64,000 nucleotides of DNA from Caballeronia hypogeia. Its GTDB lineage: Bacteria > Pseudomonadota > Gammaproteobacteria > Burkholderiales > Burkholderiaceae. Every line of letters starts with the position of its first letter. Within the stretch, counting starts at the first letter, position 1. Positions 23,874 to 32,970 of the stretch are shown here, in pieces. The DNA lies in contig NZ_FCOA02000034.1 in NCBI RefSeq assembly GCF_001544875.2, positions 1 through 64,000 on the forward strand, in the 5' to 3' direction. The notes below the pieces were generated by a model. It did not search any database. It saw only the letters and a list, made by a program, of their open reading frames with translations, and had not been told where the DNA came from. The position numbers and the translations under genes are program-made.

Positions 23874-24713
23874 ATGCGCGAAGTCCTCTGGATTGTCCTC
23901 GCCGCGATCGCCTTGCTGTACGCCGTCGCCCTGGCAGGCCTCTACTGGCTGCAGGGGCGGCTCGTCTATCCGCTGGAGCAGATCCAGGCGTTCAGGAACG
24001 ATGAGCTCGAGAAGCATACGGATGCCGTCGTCATCAGAACGGCAGACGGGCTCGATCTGACCGTGCGCTACAGCGCGCCGTCACGGGAATCCGCGCCAAC
24101 CGTCCTGCTCTTTCACGGCAACGGCGAAGACCTCACGCAACGCGGCCATATCGCGCTGGAGATGATCGAAGCGGGTTACGGCGTGCTGCTCGCGGAATAT
24201 CGCGGCTATGGCGGTAACCCCGGCAAGCCGCACGAAGCGGGCCTCTATGCCGATGCGCGCGCCGCGTACGCCTTTGCAGCCGCGCGCTCGGATTCGATCG
24301 TGCTGCACGGCTATTCGCTGGGCTCGGGCGTCGCGGTGCAACTGGCGAGCGAAGCGAAAATCGACGCGCTGATACTCGAAGCGCCGTTCACCAGCATCGT
24401 CGATGTGGCGGCGAAGCGCTTTCCGCTCTTTCCCGTGCGCCAGCTCGCGCGCGACCGCTACGAGAGTCTCGCGAAGATCGCCTCGGTCGATGCACCGATC
24501 CTTATATACGGCGGCACCGCCGACGGCGTAATTCCTCCCGCGCATTTCCAGCGCCTGTTCGACGCCGCACGCGGCGACAAACGGCTCGCGCTGATCGAAG
24601 ACGCCGACCATCTCGACGTCTGGGAGACGGGCGGCCGCGAACACGTCATGCCGTTTCTCGCATCGCTTCGGGGTGCGTCTAAGCCGCTTTCCTGCGCGGC
24701 TTCGCGAGCTTGA
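23874..24713 (+). CDS. Membrane-anchored alpha/beta hydrolase (BEM46/YfhR-like)
   Basis: The 279-residue protein begins with one transmembrane helix (VLWIVLAAIALLYAVALAGLYWL) and the YPLEQIQAF segment common to this group. The triad is visible: nucleophile Ser in LHGYSLGSGVAVQLA, Asp in LIYGGTADGVIPP and His in EDADHLDVWE; the oxyanion region is LLFHGNGEDL. Substrate unknown, probably an ester or thioester. Its last 35 bases overlap the 3' end of the convergent exonuclease III gene, so the final residues (SLRGASKPLSCAASRA) may be a late read-through extension. Confidence 0.85.
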   Translation: MREVLWIVLAAIALLYAVALAGLYWLQGRLVYPLEQIQAFRNDELEKHTDAVVIRTADGLDLTVRYSAPSRESAPTVLLFHGNGEDLTQRGHIALEMIEAGYGVLLAEYRGYGGNPGKPHEAGLYADARAAYAFAAARSDSIVLHGYSLGSGVAVQLASEAKIDALILEAPFTSIVDVAAKRFPLFPVRQLARDRYESLAKIASVDAPILIYGGTADGVIPPAHFQRLFDAARGDKRLALIEDADHLDVWETGGREHVMPFLASLRGASKPLSCAASRA

Positions 24714-25476
24714 GCGTGATCCAGGTGGGCGCGTGATCGCTCGCGTGCGGCTCGCCGCGCACCCATTTGTCGACGCCCGCGCTTTCCAGCTTCTTTGCCA
24801 GATCGCGGCTCAGCAAAAGATGATCGATGCGCAAGCCCGAATTGGTCTGCCAGTGATTGCGGAAGTAATCCCAGAACGTGTAGATGCGCTCGTCGGGAAA
24901 CTGCGTGCGCAATGCGTCGGTCCAGCCTTGCGCGAGCAGGTCCGCGTAGGCCGCGCGGCTTTCGGGCTGCAGCAGCGCGTCCTTGAGCCAGGAGCGCGTG
25001 TTGTAGATGTCCTCGTCGGTGGGCACGACGTTGTAGTCCCCCGCGAGCACGACCGGATGGCCGCTGTCGAGCAGGCTCTTCGCATGCGCGTTGAAACGCC
25101 CGAACCACGCGAGCTTGTAGTCGAACTTCGGCCCCGGCTGCGGATTGCCGTTCGGCAGATACAGACAGCCGATGACCAAGCCGCCCACGGCCGCCTCGAT
25201 ATAACGGCTATGCGTGTCGTCCTCGAAACCGGGCAGGCCGCGCCGGCTCAGCACCGGCTCCGCGCCTTTCGCAAGAATCGCCACGCCGTTCCATGACTGC
25301 TGTCCGTGCCACAGCGCGCCGTAGCCCGCGTTCGCGATCGCATCGGCGGGAAACTGCGCGTCGGTCGCTTTCAGTTCCTGCAGGCAAACGATATCGGGCG
25401 ACTCACGTTCGAGCCATTTCAGGAGCGCGTCGAGCCGCGGACGGATGCCGTTGATGTTGAAGGTCGCGATTTTCAC
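24679..25476 (-). CDS. xth: Exodeoxyribonuclease III
   Basis: AP endonuclease/3'-5' exonuclease of base excision repair, 265 residues. Motifs in order: MKIATFNINGIRPR, CLQELKATDAQFP (metal-binding Glu), GCLYLPNGNPQPGPKFDYKLAW, VLAGDYNVVPTDEDIYN, and LRIDHLLLSRDL with a final SDHAPTWITL. The full ExoIII/EEP catalytic set is present and the length is normal. It is encoded convergently with the hydrolase gene and overlaps its 3' end. Confidence 0.95.
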   Translation of the reverse strand: MKIATFNINGIRPRLDALLKWLERESPDIVCLQELKATDAQFPADAIANAGYGALWHGQQSWNGVAILAKGAEPVLSRRGLPGFEDDTHSRYIEAAVGGLVIGCLYLPNGNPQPGPKFDYKLAWFGRFNAHAKSLLDSGHPVVLAGDYNVVPTDEDIYNTRSWLKDALLQPESRAAYADLLAQGWTDALRTQFPDERIYTFWDYFRNHWQTNSGLRIDHLLLSRDLAKKLESAGVDKWVRGEPHASDHAPTWITLKLAKPRRKAA

Positions 25477-25607
25477 CCGGCGTGTCTCCGTCGATGGATC
25501 GGAATCGATCGTACACGCGTCGCAGTTTGCGTGCCGGCGATGACCGCGAGCGAGACAACGGAAAATCTGCGACAGTCACGCGAACTCCATCCTCCACCGC
25601 GCGATTC

Positions 25608-26837
25608 ATGTCCGAAGGCTCCGCTCACTGGCAACGCAATCTGTACGTCTGCGTATTCGGCTCGTTCACCACCATCATGGCGATGACGCTGCTTCTGCCC
25701 TTTCTGCCGCTCTACGTGCAGCAACTCGGCGCGAGCTCGGTGGAATCGGCGGTGCAGTGGTCGGGCGTCGCGTTCGGCGCGACCTTTCTCGCGGCGGGAC
25801 TCGTCGCGCCGCTCTGGGGACGTCTCGCCGACCGCTACGGCCGCAAGCCGATCCTGATCCGCGCGAGCCTCGGCATGGCGATCACGATGTCGCTGCTCGG
25901 CGTCGTGCAGTCGGTCTGGCAGCTCGTGGCGATCCGCTTTCTCGCGGGGCTGGTCGGCGGCTATGCGAGCGGCGCCATCGTGATGATCGCGACGCAGACG
26001 CCGAAGCATCGCACCGCGTGGGCGCTCGGCACGCACGCGGCGGGCATGATGGCGGGCAATCTCGTCGGGCCGCTCGTCGGCGGTCTGCTGCCGGGTCTGA
26101 TCGGCATTCGCGCGACCTTCTTTCTCGCGGGCGGGCTGATCTTCTGCTCGTTCATCACGACCACGCTGCTCGTCAAGGAAGAGCGCCGCGCGCCCGGTCA
26201 CGCGAAGAACACGCCGCGCGGCGGCTGGCGCGACGTGCCGCTGCTCACGCCCGTCATCGCGATGCTGCTGAGCGCGATGCTGCTGATGTTCGCCAACATG
26301 TCCATCGAGCCGATCATCACCGTGTACGTGTCGCAGCTCGTGAAGGACCCGAAGCAGGTCACGCTGGTCGCGGGCTTCGTCATGTCGGCCGCCGCGCTCG
26401 GCAGCGTGCTCGCCGCGCCGCGCGTCGGACGGCTGGCGGATCGCATCGGCGCGCCGAAGGTGATCGTCGTGTGTCTCGCGCTCTGCGGCGTGCTGCTGAT
26501 TCCGCAGATGTTCGTCGGCAGCGGCACGCAGCTCGTCGTGCTGCGCTTTCTGATGGGCCTCGCGCTGGGCGGCCTCTTGCCCGCGATCACGAGCGTCGTG
26601 CGCCACAACGTGCCGGATCATGCGGCGGGCTATATCCTCGGCTACGCGACATCCGCGCAATACATCGGACAGGTGGCCGGACCGCTCGCGGGCGGTTTCA
26701 TCGCGGCGCATGCGGGCATGCAGTCGGTCTTCGCGATGACGAGCGTGCTGATGTTCGCGGGCGCCGCGTTCAACGCGTGGGTGTTCCTGCGACGTTCACG
26801 CGCGCGCGGCGACGAGGACGCCGTGCGCGCGAGGTGA
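25608..26837 (+). CDS. MFS multidrug efflux transporter (MdtG-like)
   Basis: A 12-helix major facilitator protein of 409 residues. The loop 2-3 motif is present as GRLADRYGRKPILIRASLG, and its counterpart in the second half reads VGRLADRIGAPKVIVV. The drug:H+ antiporter motif C region appears as GLVGGYASGAIVMIATQTP. The ATG at 25608 precedes the first helix; upstream in-frame residues look non-coding. Its stop is four bp from the stop of the convergent aldo/keto reductase gene. Confidence 0.88.
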   Translation: MSEGSAHWQRNLYVCVFGSFTTIMAMTLLLPFLPLYVQQLGASSVESAVQWSGVAFGATFLAAGLVAPLWGRLADRYGRKPILIRASLGMAITMSLLGVVQSVWQLVAIRFLAGLVGGYASGAIVMIATQTPKHRTAWALGTHAAGMMAGNLVGPLVGGLLPGLIGIRATFFLAGGLIFCSFITTTLLVKEERRAPGHAKNTPRGGWRDVPLLTPVIAMLLSAMLLMFANMSIEPIITVYVSQLVKDPKQVTLVAGFVMSAAALGSVLAAPRVGRLADRIGAPKVIVVCLALCGVLLIPQMFVGSGTQLVVLRFLMGLALGGLLPAITSVVRHNVPDHAAGYILGYATSAQYIGQVAGPLAGGFIAAHAGMQSVFAMTSVLMFAGAAFNAWVFLRRSRARGDEDAVRAR

Positions 26838-26841
26838 GACC

Positions 26842-27846
26842 TTACTTCTTCTCGCTGTCGAGATGCGCCATCTGCACGGCTTCGTATCGATCGCCCGCCG
26901 CCGCGCCCTTCGGCACGGCCGATTCGATCGCCGCGAGATCTTCCTTCGAGAGCTTCACGTCGAGCGCGCCGAGCGATTCCGTCAGACGATCGCGACGGCG
27001 CGCGCCGATGACCGGCACGATGTCGTCGCCTTGCGCGAGCACCCATGCGATCGCGATCTGCGCGACGCTCGCGCCTTTCGCATCGGCGATCTTGCGCAAC
27101 GCATCGACGAGCGCGAGATTGCGTTCGACGTTGCCCTGCTGAAAACGCGGACTGTTGTTGCGCCAGTCGTTCGACTGCGCGGCGTCCTTGTTCCAGTGTC
27201 CGCTGATCAGACCGCGCGACAGCACGCCATACGCCGTAATGCCGATACCGAGCTCGCGGCAGGCCGGCAGGATCGCCTCTTCGATGCCGCGCGAAATCAG
27301 CGAATACTCGATCTGCAGATCGCACACCGGATGCACGGCCGCCGCCTTGCGGATCGTTTCCGCGCCCACTTCCGACAAACCCACGTGACGCACGTAGCCC
27401 GCTTCGATCATCTCCCTGATCGCGCCGACCGTGTCCTCGACGGGCACGTTCGCATCGAGCCGCGCGGGCCGGTAGATGTCGATATGCTCGACGCCCAGCC
27501 GCTGCAACGTGTACGCGAGCGCGTTCTTCACGGCGACGGGGCGTCCATCGAACGCGATGAAGTTGCCCTTCGGGTCGCGCATGCCGCCGAACTTCACGCT
27601 GAGGATCGCGGCGTCGCGACGCGACGGCGGCGCGCTCTTCAACGCCTCGCTGATCAGCATTTCGTTGTGGCCCATGCCGTAGAAGTCGCCGGTGTCCAGC
27701 AGCGTGACGCCCGCTTCGAGCGCGGCGTGAATCGTCGCGATGCTCTCCGCGCGGTCGGACGGCCCATACACGCCCGACATGCCCATGCATCCGAGTCCGA
27801 TGACAGCGGTCTGCGGTCCGGCCTTTCCAAGTCTCGTTTGTTTCAT
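26842..27846 (-). CDS. Aldo/keto reductase
   Basis: The 334-residue TIM-barrel NADPH-dependent oxidoreductase resembles the YajO/AKR13 group: RLGKAGPQTAVIGLGCMGMSGVYG at the start, catalytic DTGDFYGMGHNE (Asp and Tyr), LSVKFGGMRDPKG where the usual catalytic Lys sits, and VPVIGARRRDRLTESL for cofactor binding. It reduces aldehydes or ketones; the substrate is unknown. Start 27846 lies opposite a divergent LysR regulator, a common arrangement for regulator-controlled AKR genes. Confidence 0.9.
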   Translation of the reverse strand: MKQTRLGKAGPQTAVIGLGCMGMSGVYGPSDRAESIATIHAALEAGVTLLDTGDFYGMGHNEMLISEALKSAPPSRRDAAILSVKFGGMRDPKGNFIAFDGRPVAVKNALAYTLQRLGVEHIDIYRPARLDANVPVEDTVGAIREMIEAGYVRHVGLSEVGAETIRKAAAVHPVCDLQIEYSLISRGIEEAILPACRELGIGITAYGVLSRGLISGHWNKDAAQSNDWRNNSPRFQQGNVERNLALVDALRKIADAKGASVAQIAIAWVLAQGDDIVPVIGARRRDRLTESLGALDVKLSKEDLAAIESAVPKGAAAGDRYEAVQMAHLDSEKK

Positions 27847-27897
27847 GTTCGCTCTCTCCTGAAGGACGTGCGCCCTGAAATGCGCGCGATGCAGAGC

Positions 27898-27927
27898 ATT
27901 ATCGGAGCAAAATGCGCGTGCGATAAT
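27898..27927. promoter_or_regulatory. Inverted repeat in the divergent AKR-LysR promoter region
   Basis: ATTATCG (27898-27904) and CGATAAT (27921-27927) form perfect 7-bp arms around a 16-bp spacer in the 141-bp region between the aldo/keto reductase and LysR genes. Either the arms belong to a LysR-type binding site or they double as oppositely oriented -10 elements. Position supports a shared control site. Confidence 0.45.
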
Positions 27928-27987
27928 CCGCCTCAATGCGAATGGGCTGTGCGCCGATGCGAACAATGAACGAGCGATGGGTGAACG

Positions 27988-28893
27988 ATGAGCGAACCGG
28001 ATCTGTCGGACCTGCACGCCTTTCTGGCCGTCGCGCGCGCACGCGGCTTCCGGCAAGCGGCGTTGTTGCGCGGCGTGTCGGCGTCGTCGCTGAGCGAGGC
28101 GATACGCCGGCTGGAAACGCGCCTCGGCGTGCGCCTCCTGAATCGCACGACGCGCAGCGTGACGCCGACTGAAGCCGGTGAAAGACTGATCGAGCGTCTC
28201 GCGCCCGCGTTCGCGGAAATCGCCGGCGCGCTCGACGCCGTCAACGGCTTTCGCGACAGTCCGACCGGCACGCTGCGGCTGAACGTGCCGCGGATCGTGT
28301 CGCGCGAAGTGCTGCCGCCGATCGTCGCGCGTTTCCTGAGCGCGCATCCGGGCATCAAGCTGGAGATCAGCGCAACCGACATGTTCATCGACGTGCTCGC
28401 GGCCGGTTACGACGCGGGCATTCGCTACGACGAGCGCATCGAGCGCGACATGATCGCGCTGCCGATCGGCCCCCGCATGCAGCGCTTCGTCGCGGCCGCG
28501 GCGCCTTCGTATCTGGCCGCGCATGGCGAGCCGAAGCATCCGCGCGATCTGGTGAAGCACGCATGCATCGGACATCGCTTCGACAGCGGCGTGCTGGCCT
28601 CATGGGAATTCAAGCGTGGCAACGAAGTGATCCGCATCGCGCCGGAAGGGCCGCTCGTCACGTCGTCGATCGAGATCAGCCGGAGCGCGGCCATCGCCGG
28701 GCTCGGAGTCGTCTATACGTTCGACGAGTTCGTGCGCGCGGCCATCGACAGCGGCGCGCTCGCGCCGGTGCTCAAGTCATGGTGGCAAAGTTTCACCGGG
28801 CCGCGCCTCTATTACCCGAGCCGCGCGCACATGCCGGGGCCGCTGCGCGCGTTCATCGATTTCATTCGCACGGAGAACGAAGCGGCGAAGTAG
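27988..28893 (+). CDS. LysR-family transcriptional regulator
   Basis: A 301-residue LTTR. The helix-turn-helix is FLAVARARGFRQAALLRGVSASSLSEAIRRLETRLGVRLLNRTTRSVTPTEAG, of the CrgA/AaeR-like branch, followed by the LRLNVPRIVSREVLPPIVARFL effector domain. It probably controls the divergent aldo/keto reductase gene. The start chosen gives the typical MSEPDLSDLHAFL opening. Confidence 0.9.
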   Translation: MSEPDLSDLHAFLAVARARGFRQAALLRGVSASSLSEAIRRLETRLGVRLLNRTTRSVTPTEAGERLIERLAPAFAEIAGALDAVNGFRDSPTGTLRLNVPRIVSREVLPPIVARFLSAHPGIKLEISATDMFIDVLAAGYDAGIRYDERIERDMIALPIGPRMQRFVAAAAPSYLAAHGEPKHPRDLVKHACIGHRFDSGVLASWEFKRGNEVIRIAPEGPLVTSSIEISRSAAIAGLGVVYTFDEFVRAAIDSGALAPVLKSWWQSFTGPRLYYPSRAHMPGPLRAFIDFIRTENEAAK

Positions 28894-28899
28894 GCATCG

Positions 28900-29820
28900 T
28901 CAGAACGGCACGTCGCCTTCGATGGTCGTGCGATACAGCTTGCGGCGCTGATCGTCGGGCGTGCCCGCCGCGAGATGCATGACCGAGCGGTTGTCCCAGA
29001 ACACCATGTCACGCGCCTGCCATCGATGCCGATACACGAACCCGGGCTGCGTGCCGTGCGCGAACAGTTCCGCGAGCAGCGCGCGGCTTTCGTCCTCCGG
29101 CATGCCGATCACGCGCGTCGTGAAATGCTCGCTGACGAAGAGCGCGCGGCGTCCGGTCTCCGGATGCGTGCGCACGATCGGATGCGTCACCGCCCTGACC
29201 TGCGCGATCTGCTCCGCCGATAGATTCGGCCGCCACGGACTGCGCTTTTGCAACTCGGCATATTTGGCGAGATACGTATGCTCGGCCACGCGCCCTTCCA
29301 CCGCGCGCTTCAGATGCGCGGGCAGCGAATCCCACGCGAGATGCTGATTCGCAAACAGCGTATCGCCGCCGATGGCCGGCAGCTCTTGCGCGTGCAGCAT
29401 CGAACCGAGGCTCGGCTTGTCCTTATATGAGAGGTCCGAATGCCAGAAATGCCCGGCGTCGCCGAGACCGATCGGCTGGCCGTTCTCGACGATGTTCGAC
29501 ACGATCAGCACTTCCGGATATCCCGTGAGGCCGAACTGATGCAGCACGTGAATCTGCAGCGGACCGAAGCGCCTGCTGAAAGCGACCTGTTCGTCGGGCG
29601 TGATGCGCTGATCGCGAAACACGAGCACGTGATGATCCAGATGCGCGCGATGAATGCGCGCGAAATCCGCCGGCGAGAGCGGCCGCGTGAGATCGAGGCC
29701 GATCACTTCCGCGCCGAGCGGCGCATCGAACGGACGAATCTCGATGGATTGATCGGCGGCTGTGGCAGTGAGCGCGGATGTCGGGGCGGCGGTCTGAATC
29801 GTCACGATGGAAAAGATCAC
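28900..29820 (-). CDS. TauD/TfdA-family Fe(II)/2-oxoglutarate dioxygenase
   Basis: This 306-residue enzyme couples 2-oxoglutarate decarboxylation to hydroxylation of a small substrate (taurine, alkylsulfonate, aryloxyalkanoate or similar). The HxD motif is in GHFWHSDLSYKDKPS, the distal His in WDNRSVMHLAAG, and the 2-oxoglutarate Arg in the following RRKLYRTT. A GTG start at 29820 is the longest; a second GTG at 29805 is equally plausible and neither has a clear ribosome binding site. No sulfonate transporter is adjacent. Confidence 0.88.
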   Translation of the reverse strand: MIFSIVTIQTAAPTSALTATAADQSIEIRPFDAPLGAEVIGLDLTRPLSPADFARIHRAHLDHHVLVFRDQRITPDEQVAFSRRFGPLQIHVLHQFGLTGYPEVLIVSNIVENGQPIGLGDAGHFWHSDLSYKDKPSLGSMLHAQELPAIGGDTLFANQHLAWDSLPAHLKRAVEGRVAEHTYLAKYAELQKRSPWRPNLSAEQIAQVRAVTHPIVRTHPETGRRALFVSEHFTTRVIGMPEDESRALLAELFAHGTQPGFVYRHRWQARDMVFWDNRSVMHLAAGTPDDQRRKLYRTTIEGDVPF

Positions 29821-29906
29821 TTCGGGGAAGCGATCAATCTAACGCGCGGCGGGCGCGGCGGCAACGAAGCATCCGCGCTTTGGTTATGCGCCGCGGCGAT
29901 AAACCC

Positions 29907-30563
29907 TCAGAACCGGTACGACACACCGATCTGCACCACCGGATACCAGCGATAGCGCCACGCCTTGTCGCTCAGTTCCTGCGCGCCCGAGCTTGCCACC
30001 GCGCCGGCATTCGCGCCCGCGAACTGCGCGAGCTCCGGCGACAAGGTGTAAGTCGTTTTCGGCACGCCATACGCGACACCGATATCGGCGATGAAACCGA
30101 AACCCTTGCCCACCGGATTGTGTCCGAAGCCGAAACCGAAGTACGGCATCGCGAGCGGATATTTGGCCGTCGCGGTCGAGCTTGCGCCGGGCGGCACCTG
30201 GTAGCGCTTGCCCTGGAACACGTAGGTGCCGTTGTCCTGCTGCGAGACGGCGGTCATCGTGTCGTCGTTGAAGCGCACGCCCGCCGTGATGCGCCAACCG
30301 CGACTCTCTAGCGGAAAGTAATCGAGGTAGATGCCGCCTTGCCGGAGACGCACATCGCCGTCGTAGCGATTGCCGCTGAGCGTGAAGCCCTTGTTGAAGT
30401 TCATGCCGTTGAAATCGGCGTGCACGCCGAAGCGCGATCCGAGCGCGAATGCCGCGCCAATGCCGATACCCTGCGTCCCGCCCTGCGTGTAGATCTCCTG
30501 CGCCTGCGCCGTCCACGAACACACGACGCCACCAACCATGAAAACCAAGGTCCGCTTTTTCAT
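29907..30563 (-). CDS. Outer-membrane beta-barrel protein, function unknown
   Basis: The 218-residue precursor has a signal peptide (VFMVGGVVCSWTAQAQ) and alternating hydrophobic strands (GIGIGAAFALGSRFGVHADFNGMNF, GGIYLDYFPLESRGWRITAGVRF, MPYFGFGFGHNP, WYPVVQIGVSYRF), ending in the terminal Phe that directs BAM-mediated insertion. The size suits an 8-strand barrel of the OmpW/OmpA-barrel type. Role unknown. It lies 86 bp upstream of the dioxygenase gene on the same strand. Confidence 0.8.
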   Translation of the reverse strand: MKKRTLVFMVGGVVCSWTAQAQEIYTQGGTQGIGIGAAFALGSRFGVHADFNGMNFNKGFTLSGNRYDGDVRLRQGGIYLDYFPLESRGWRITAGVRFNDDTMTAVSQQDNGTYVFQGKRYQVPPGASSTATAKYPLAMPYFGFGFGHNPVGKGFGFIADIGVAYGVPKTTYTLSPELAQFAGANAGAVASSGAQELSDKAWRYRWYPVVQIGVSYRF

Positions 30564-30753
30564 TCTCGTTATCCTTCGGGTGCATGTGCGATGACTCGCG
30601 CGCGCGAGCCGATACCTGCTTCCTTCGGTGACCTTCGATCGAGGCTTTCAGAAAAATAACGGCGAGACTGAATTAAGTATGTTGCACATCAAACAAATGA
30701 CGGTTTGCGTGCGATTGCGCCATCGGGGCAAACGTTTAGCGAAGAGAGAAACC

Positions 30754-31935
30754 TCAGTCGTGGTCGGCGTCGAACGGCAATTCGACCTGCACCGGCTCGA
30801 CGAAGCCGGGTTCGTCGCGTCCGGCGAGCGCGCTCACGCGCACGCCGAGCAGGCGGATGCGTCGGTCGAGCACGATGCGCTTCAGGCATTCCGTCGCCGC
30901 GCGGCGAATCTCGACCGGCTCGGCGGTCGCGGCCGGAATCGTCAGATCGCGCGTGACGGTGCGAAAGTCGTCGAAGCGCAGCTTGATGCCCACGGTGCGA
31001 CCGACATAGGCCTTGCGCTGCAAGTCTTCGGCGACGCGCGTGCACAGGCGCGTGAACTCGAAGGACAGAGTCGCGCGATCGTGCTTCGGATGCAGGTCGC
31101 GCTCGAAGGTCGTCTCGCGGCTCATCGACTTGGGCGTCGAGCTGACGACCACGGGCCGATCGTCCTGCCCTTGCGCGATGCGCGCGAGCCACGCGGCATA
31201 GGTATGACCGAAATGCGTCTGCAGGAGACCGGGATCGGCGGCTGCGACATCGCCCACGGTGACGATGCCGAGAGCCGCGAGCTTTTCGTTCGCCTTCGGG
31301 CCGATGCCATTGACCTTGCGCGCGGCGAGCGGCCAGATGCGCGTCTGCAGGTCGTTCATCGTGAGGATGGTGAGGCCGTCGGGTTTGTCGAGCTCGCAGC
31401 CGATCTTCGCGAGCAGCTTGTTCGGCGCGATGCAGATGGAGCACGTGAGGCCGGTGGCCTCACGCACGGCGTCCTTCATGCGCTGACCGATCTCCGCGGG
31501 CTCGCCGGGCAGATCGCTCACGTCGATATAGATTTCATCGATGCCGCGATTCTCGATCTGCGTCGTGAAGGTAGCCACGGCCGCCTTGAAGAGCCGCGAA
31601 TAATGGCGGTACGACTCGAAATCGGTGGGCAGCAGGATGGCGTCGGGCGCGAGCTGGGCGGCCTTCATCATGCCCATGGCGGAGAACACGCCGAACTTGC
31701 GAGCCTCGTAGGTGGAGGTGGTCACGACGCCGCGGCCCGCGTAGTCGCGCAGGCGGCGGAAGCGGCGCGTGCCGTCGGGAAGGGTTTCGGGCGTTGCGTC
31801 CCGTCCACCGCCGACGACCACCGCCATACCGCGCAACTCCGGATAGCGCAACAGCTCGACCGACGCGAAGAAGGCGTCCATGTCGAGATGCGCGATGCGG
31901 CGCGGAAGTGTGGCGACGAGGGATGGCGCGTCCAT
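30754..31935 (-). CDS. dinB: DNA polymerase IV (Y-family translesion polymerase)
   Basis: The 393-residue protein has the Y-family palm sequence IAHLDMDAFFASVELLRYPELRG with catalytic Asp, YSRLFK, and the second catalytic motif GIDEIYIDVSDL, followed by the helix-hairpin-helix KVNGIGPKANEKLAALGI. The little-finger domain follows and the protein ends in QVELPFD, a beta-clamp-binding QL-type motif. It performs error-prone bypass of DNA lesions. A LexA box lies about 130 bp upstream, consistent with SOS control. Confidence 0.93.
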   Translation of the reverse strand: MDAPSLVATLPRRIAHLDMDAFFASVELLRYPELRGMAVVVGGGRDATPETLPDGTRRFRRLRDYAGRGVVTTSTYEARKFGVFSAMGMMKAAQLAPDAILLPTDFESYRHYSRLFKAAVATFTTQIENRGIDEIYIDVSDLPGEPAEIGQRMKDAVREATGLTCSICIAPNKLLAKIGCELDKPDGLTILTMNDLQTRIWPLAARKVNGIGPKANEKLAALGIVTVGDVAAADPGLLQTHFGHTYAAWLARIAQGQDDRPVVVSSTPKSMSRETTFERDLHPKHDRATLSFEFTRLCTRVAEDLQRKAYVGRTVGIKLRFDDFRTVTRDLTIPAATAEPVEIRRAATECLKRIVLDRRIRLLGVRVSALAGRDEPGFVEPVQVELPFDADHD

Positions 31936-32062
31936 TGGAGCGGTCAGAACGACGCTGCGCGAGCGGTCGCACGCAAGGCATCGGCAGGAATGAACGCACG
32001 GGGCATGTGACGCGATTCACGGCACGCATTGCGCGATGCCGCCAGGACGGAAAAATGGCTTA

Positions 32063-32078
32063 CTGTACATCCATACAG
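32063..32078. promoter_or_regulatory. LexA (SOS) box upstream of dinB
   Basis: CTGTACATCCATACAG fits the consensus CTGT-N8-ACAG exactly. It lies 128 bp upstream of the dinB start on the path of the minus-strand transcript, and downstream of the stop of the preceding minus-strand gene, so dinB is the only sensible target. Confidence 0.85.
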
Positions 32079-32121
32079 TGATTCGCGCTAGAGCCCGCGT
32101 TGCCGGTGCGCCGGCGCGGAC

Positions 32122-32487
32122 TCATTCCGGCGTGCGCTTCTCGGCGAGCGCGCGGCGGCAGTCGTCGAACACCTGGCGCACCACGTCCGACTGATAGTTG
32201 AGGTCTTCGCTATCGAGAATTTCTTCGACGGCGTCGCGCGCCCAGTCCGCTTCGAGCAACGCGCAATGCTGCGTGGCGATCTCCCGGGCGATGGCCGCGA
32301 GCTTCGCGATGGTGAGCCAGTCGGCGAGCCGTTGATGCCGGTCGAGCCACTTGTGCGCGGCCTGCACATGGAACGAGGCAGCCGGCCAGTCGCCATTCAG
32401 GTAGAAAGCGCCGAGACTGCCGCATGTGAGCCAGCACAGCAACTCGACGCGGTCGCGGGCACTGAGGGTACGAGGCACATCATTCAT
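32122..32487 (-). CDS. Hypothetical protein (121 aa)
   Basis: A mostly helical, cytoplasmic 121-residue protein (LSARDRVELLCWLTCGSLGAFYLNGDWPAASFHVQAAHKWLDRH...), rich in Trp, Ala and Asp. The chosen ATG 32487 has GAAGG six nt upstream; in-frame codons back to 32661 look non-coding. I do not recognise a family. It is transcribed toward dinB, but the LexA box lies after its stop, so it is probably a separate unit. Confidence 0.65.
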   Translation of the reverse strand: MNDVPRTLSARDRVELLCWLTCGSLGAFYLNGDWPAASFHVQAAHKWLDRHQRLADWLTIAKLAAIAREIATQHCALLEADWARDAVEEILDSEDLNYQSDVVRQVFDDCRRALAEKRTPE

Positions 32488-32755
32488 GGCGGCCTTCACG
32501 AAAGACGATCGACGAATGCAGGGAACGCGCGCTGTTCCGTATGAAATCCCTAAGAAACAAGATATCACGGGATGGTGCGGCGCGGCAGTACCTACATGCG
32601 CGGCCATGCGCGAGGTGTGCGCTGGCCAACGATTGTCATAAGGAAGGGAAGCATCACACATGCCGCATCGCTCTCATTCGATGCTAATTCGCGCGGCATA
32701 ACCTGAATTCCGTCGGCCACACACATCGGCCTTCTTTCACCGACGGGAGCACATC

Positions 32756-32950
32756 ATGTTTGAACGTCTTTCGAAATCGCTGGACGGTCTCTTCTCCATC
32801 CGCGACGCCCACGATGCACACGACGCCTATCTCGCTTCTTCGAGCGATCTCGCCGATCTCGAACGGCGCATGCGTCAGGTGGAAACAGAGGATCACGACT
32901 ACAGCATGCACTTCTGCGGCGCGCTCGGCCGGCATCACGACTCACCGTGA
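32756..32950 (+). CDS. DUF3563 family small protein
   Basis: A 64-residue protein matching the DUF3563 pattern common in Burkholderiales: an amphipathic N-terminus (MFERLSKSLDGLF), then DAYLASSSDLADLERRMRQVE. Function unknown. Composition is acidic and His-rich at the C-terminus. The gene is convergent with the response regulator gene, leaving 20 bp between the stops. The ATG is preceded by GACGGGAG. Confidence 0.8.
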   Translation: MFERLSKSLDGLFSIRDAHDAHDAYLASSSDLADLERRMRQVETEDHDYSMHFCGALGRHHDSP

Positions 32951-32970
32951 GCCGTGAGCCGCGACGTGCG

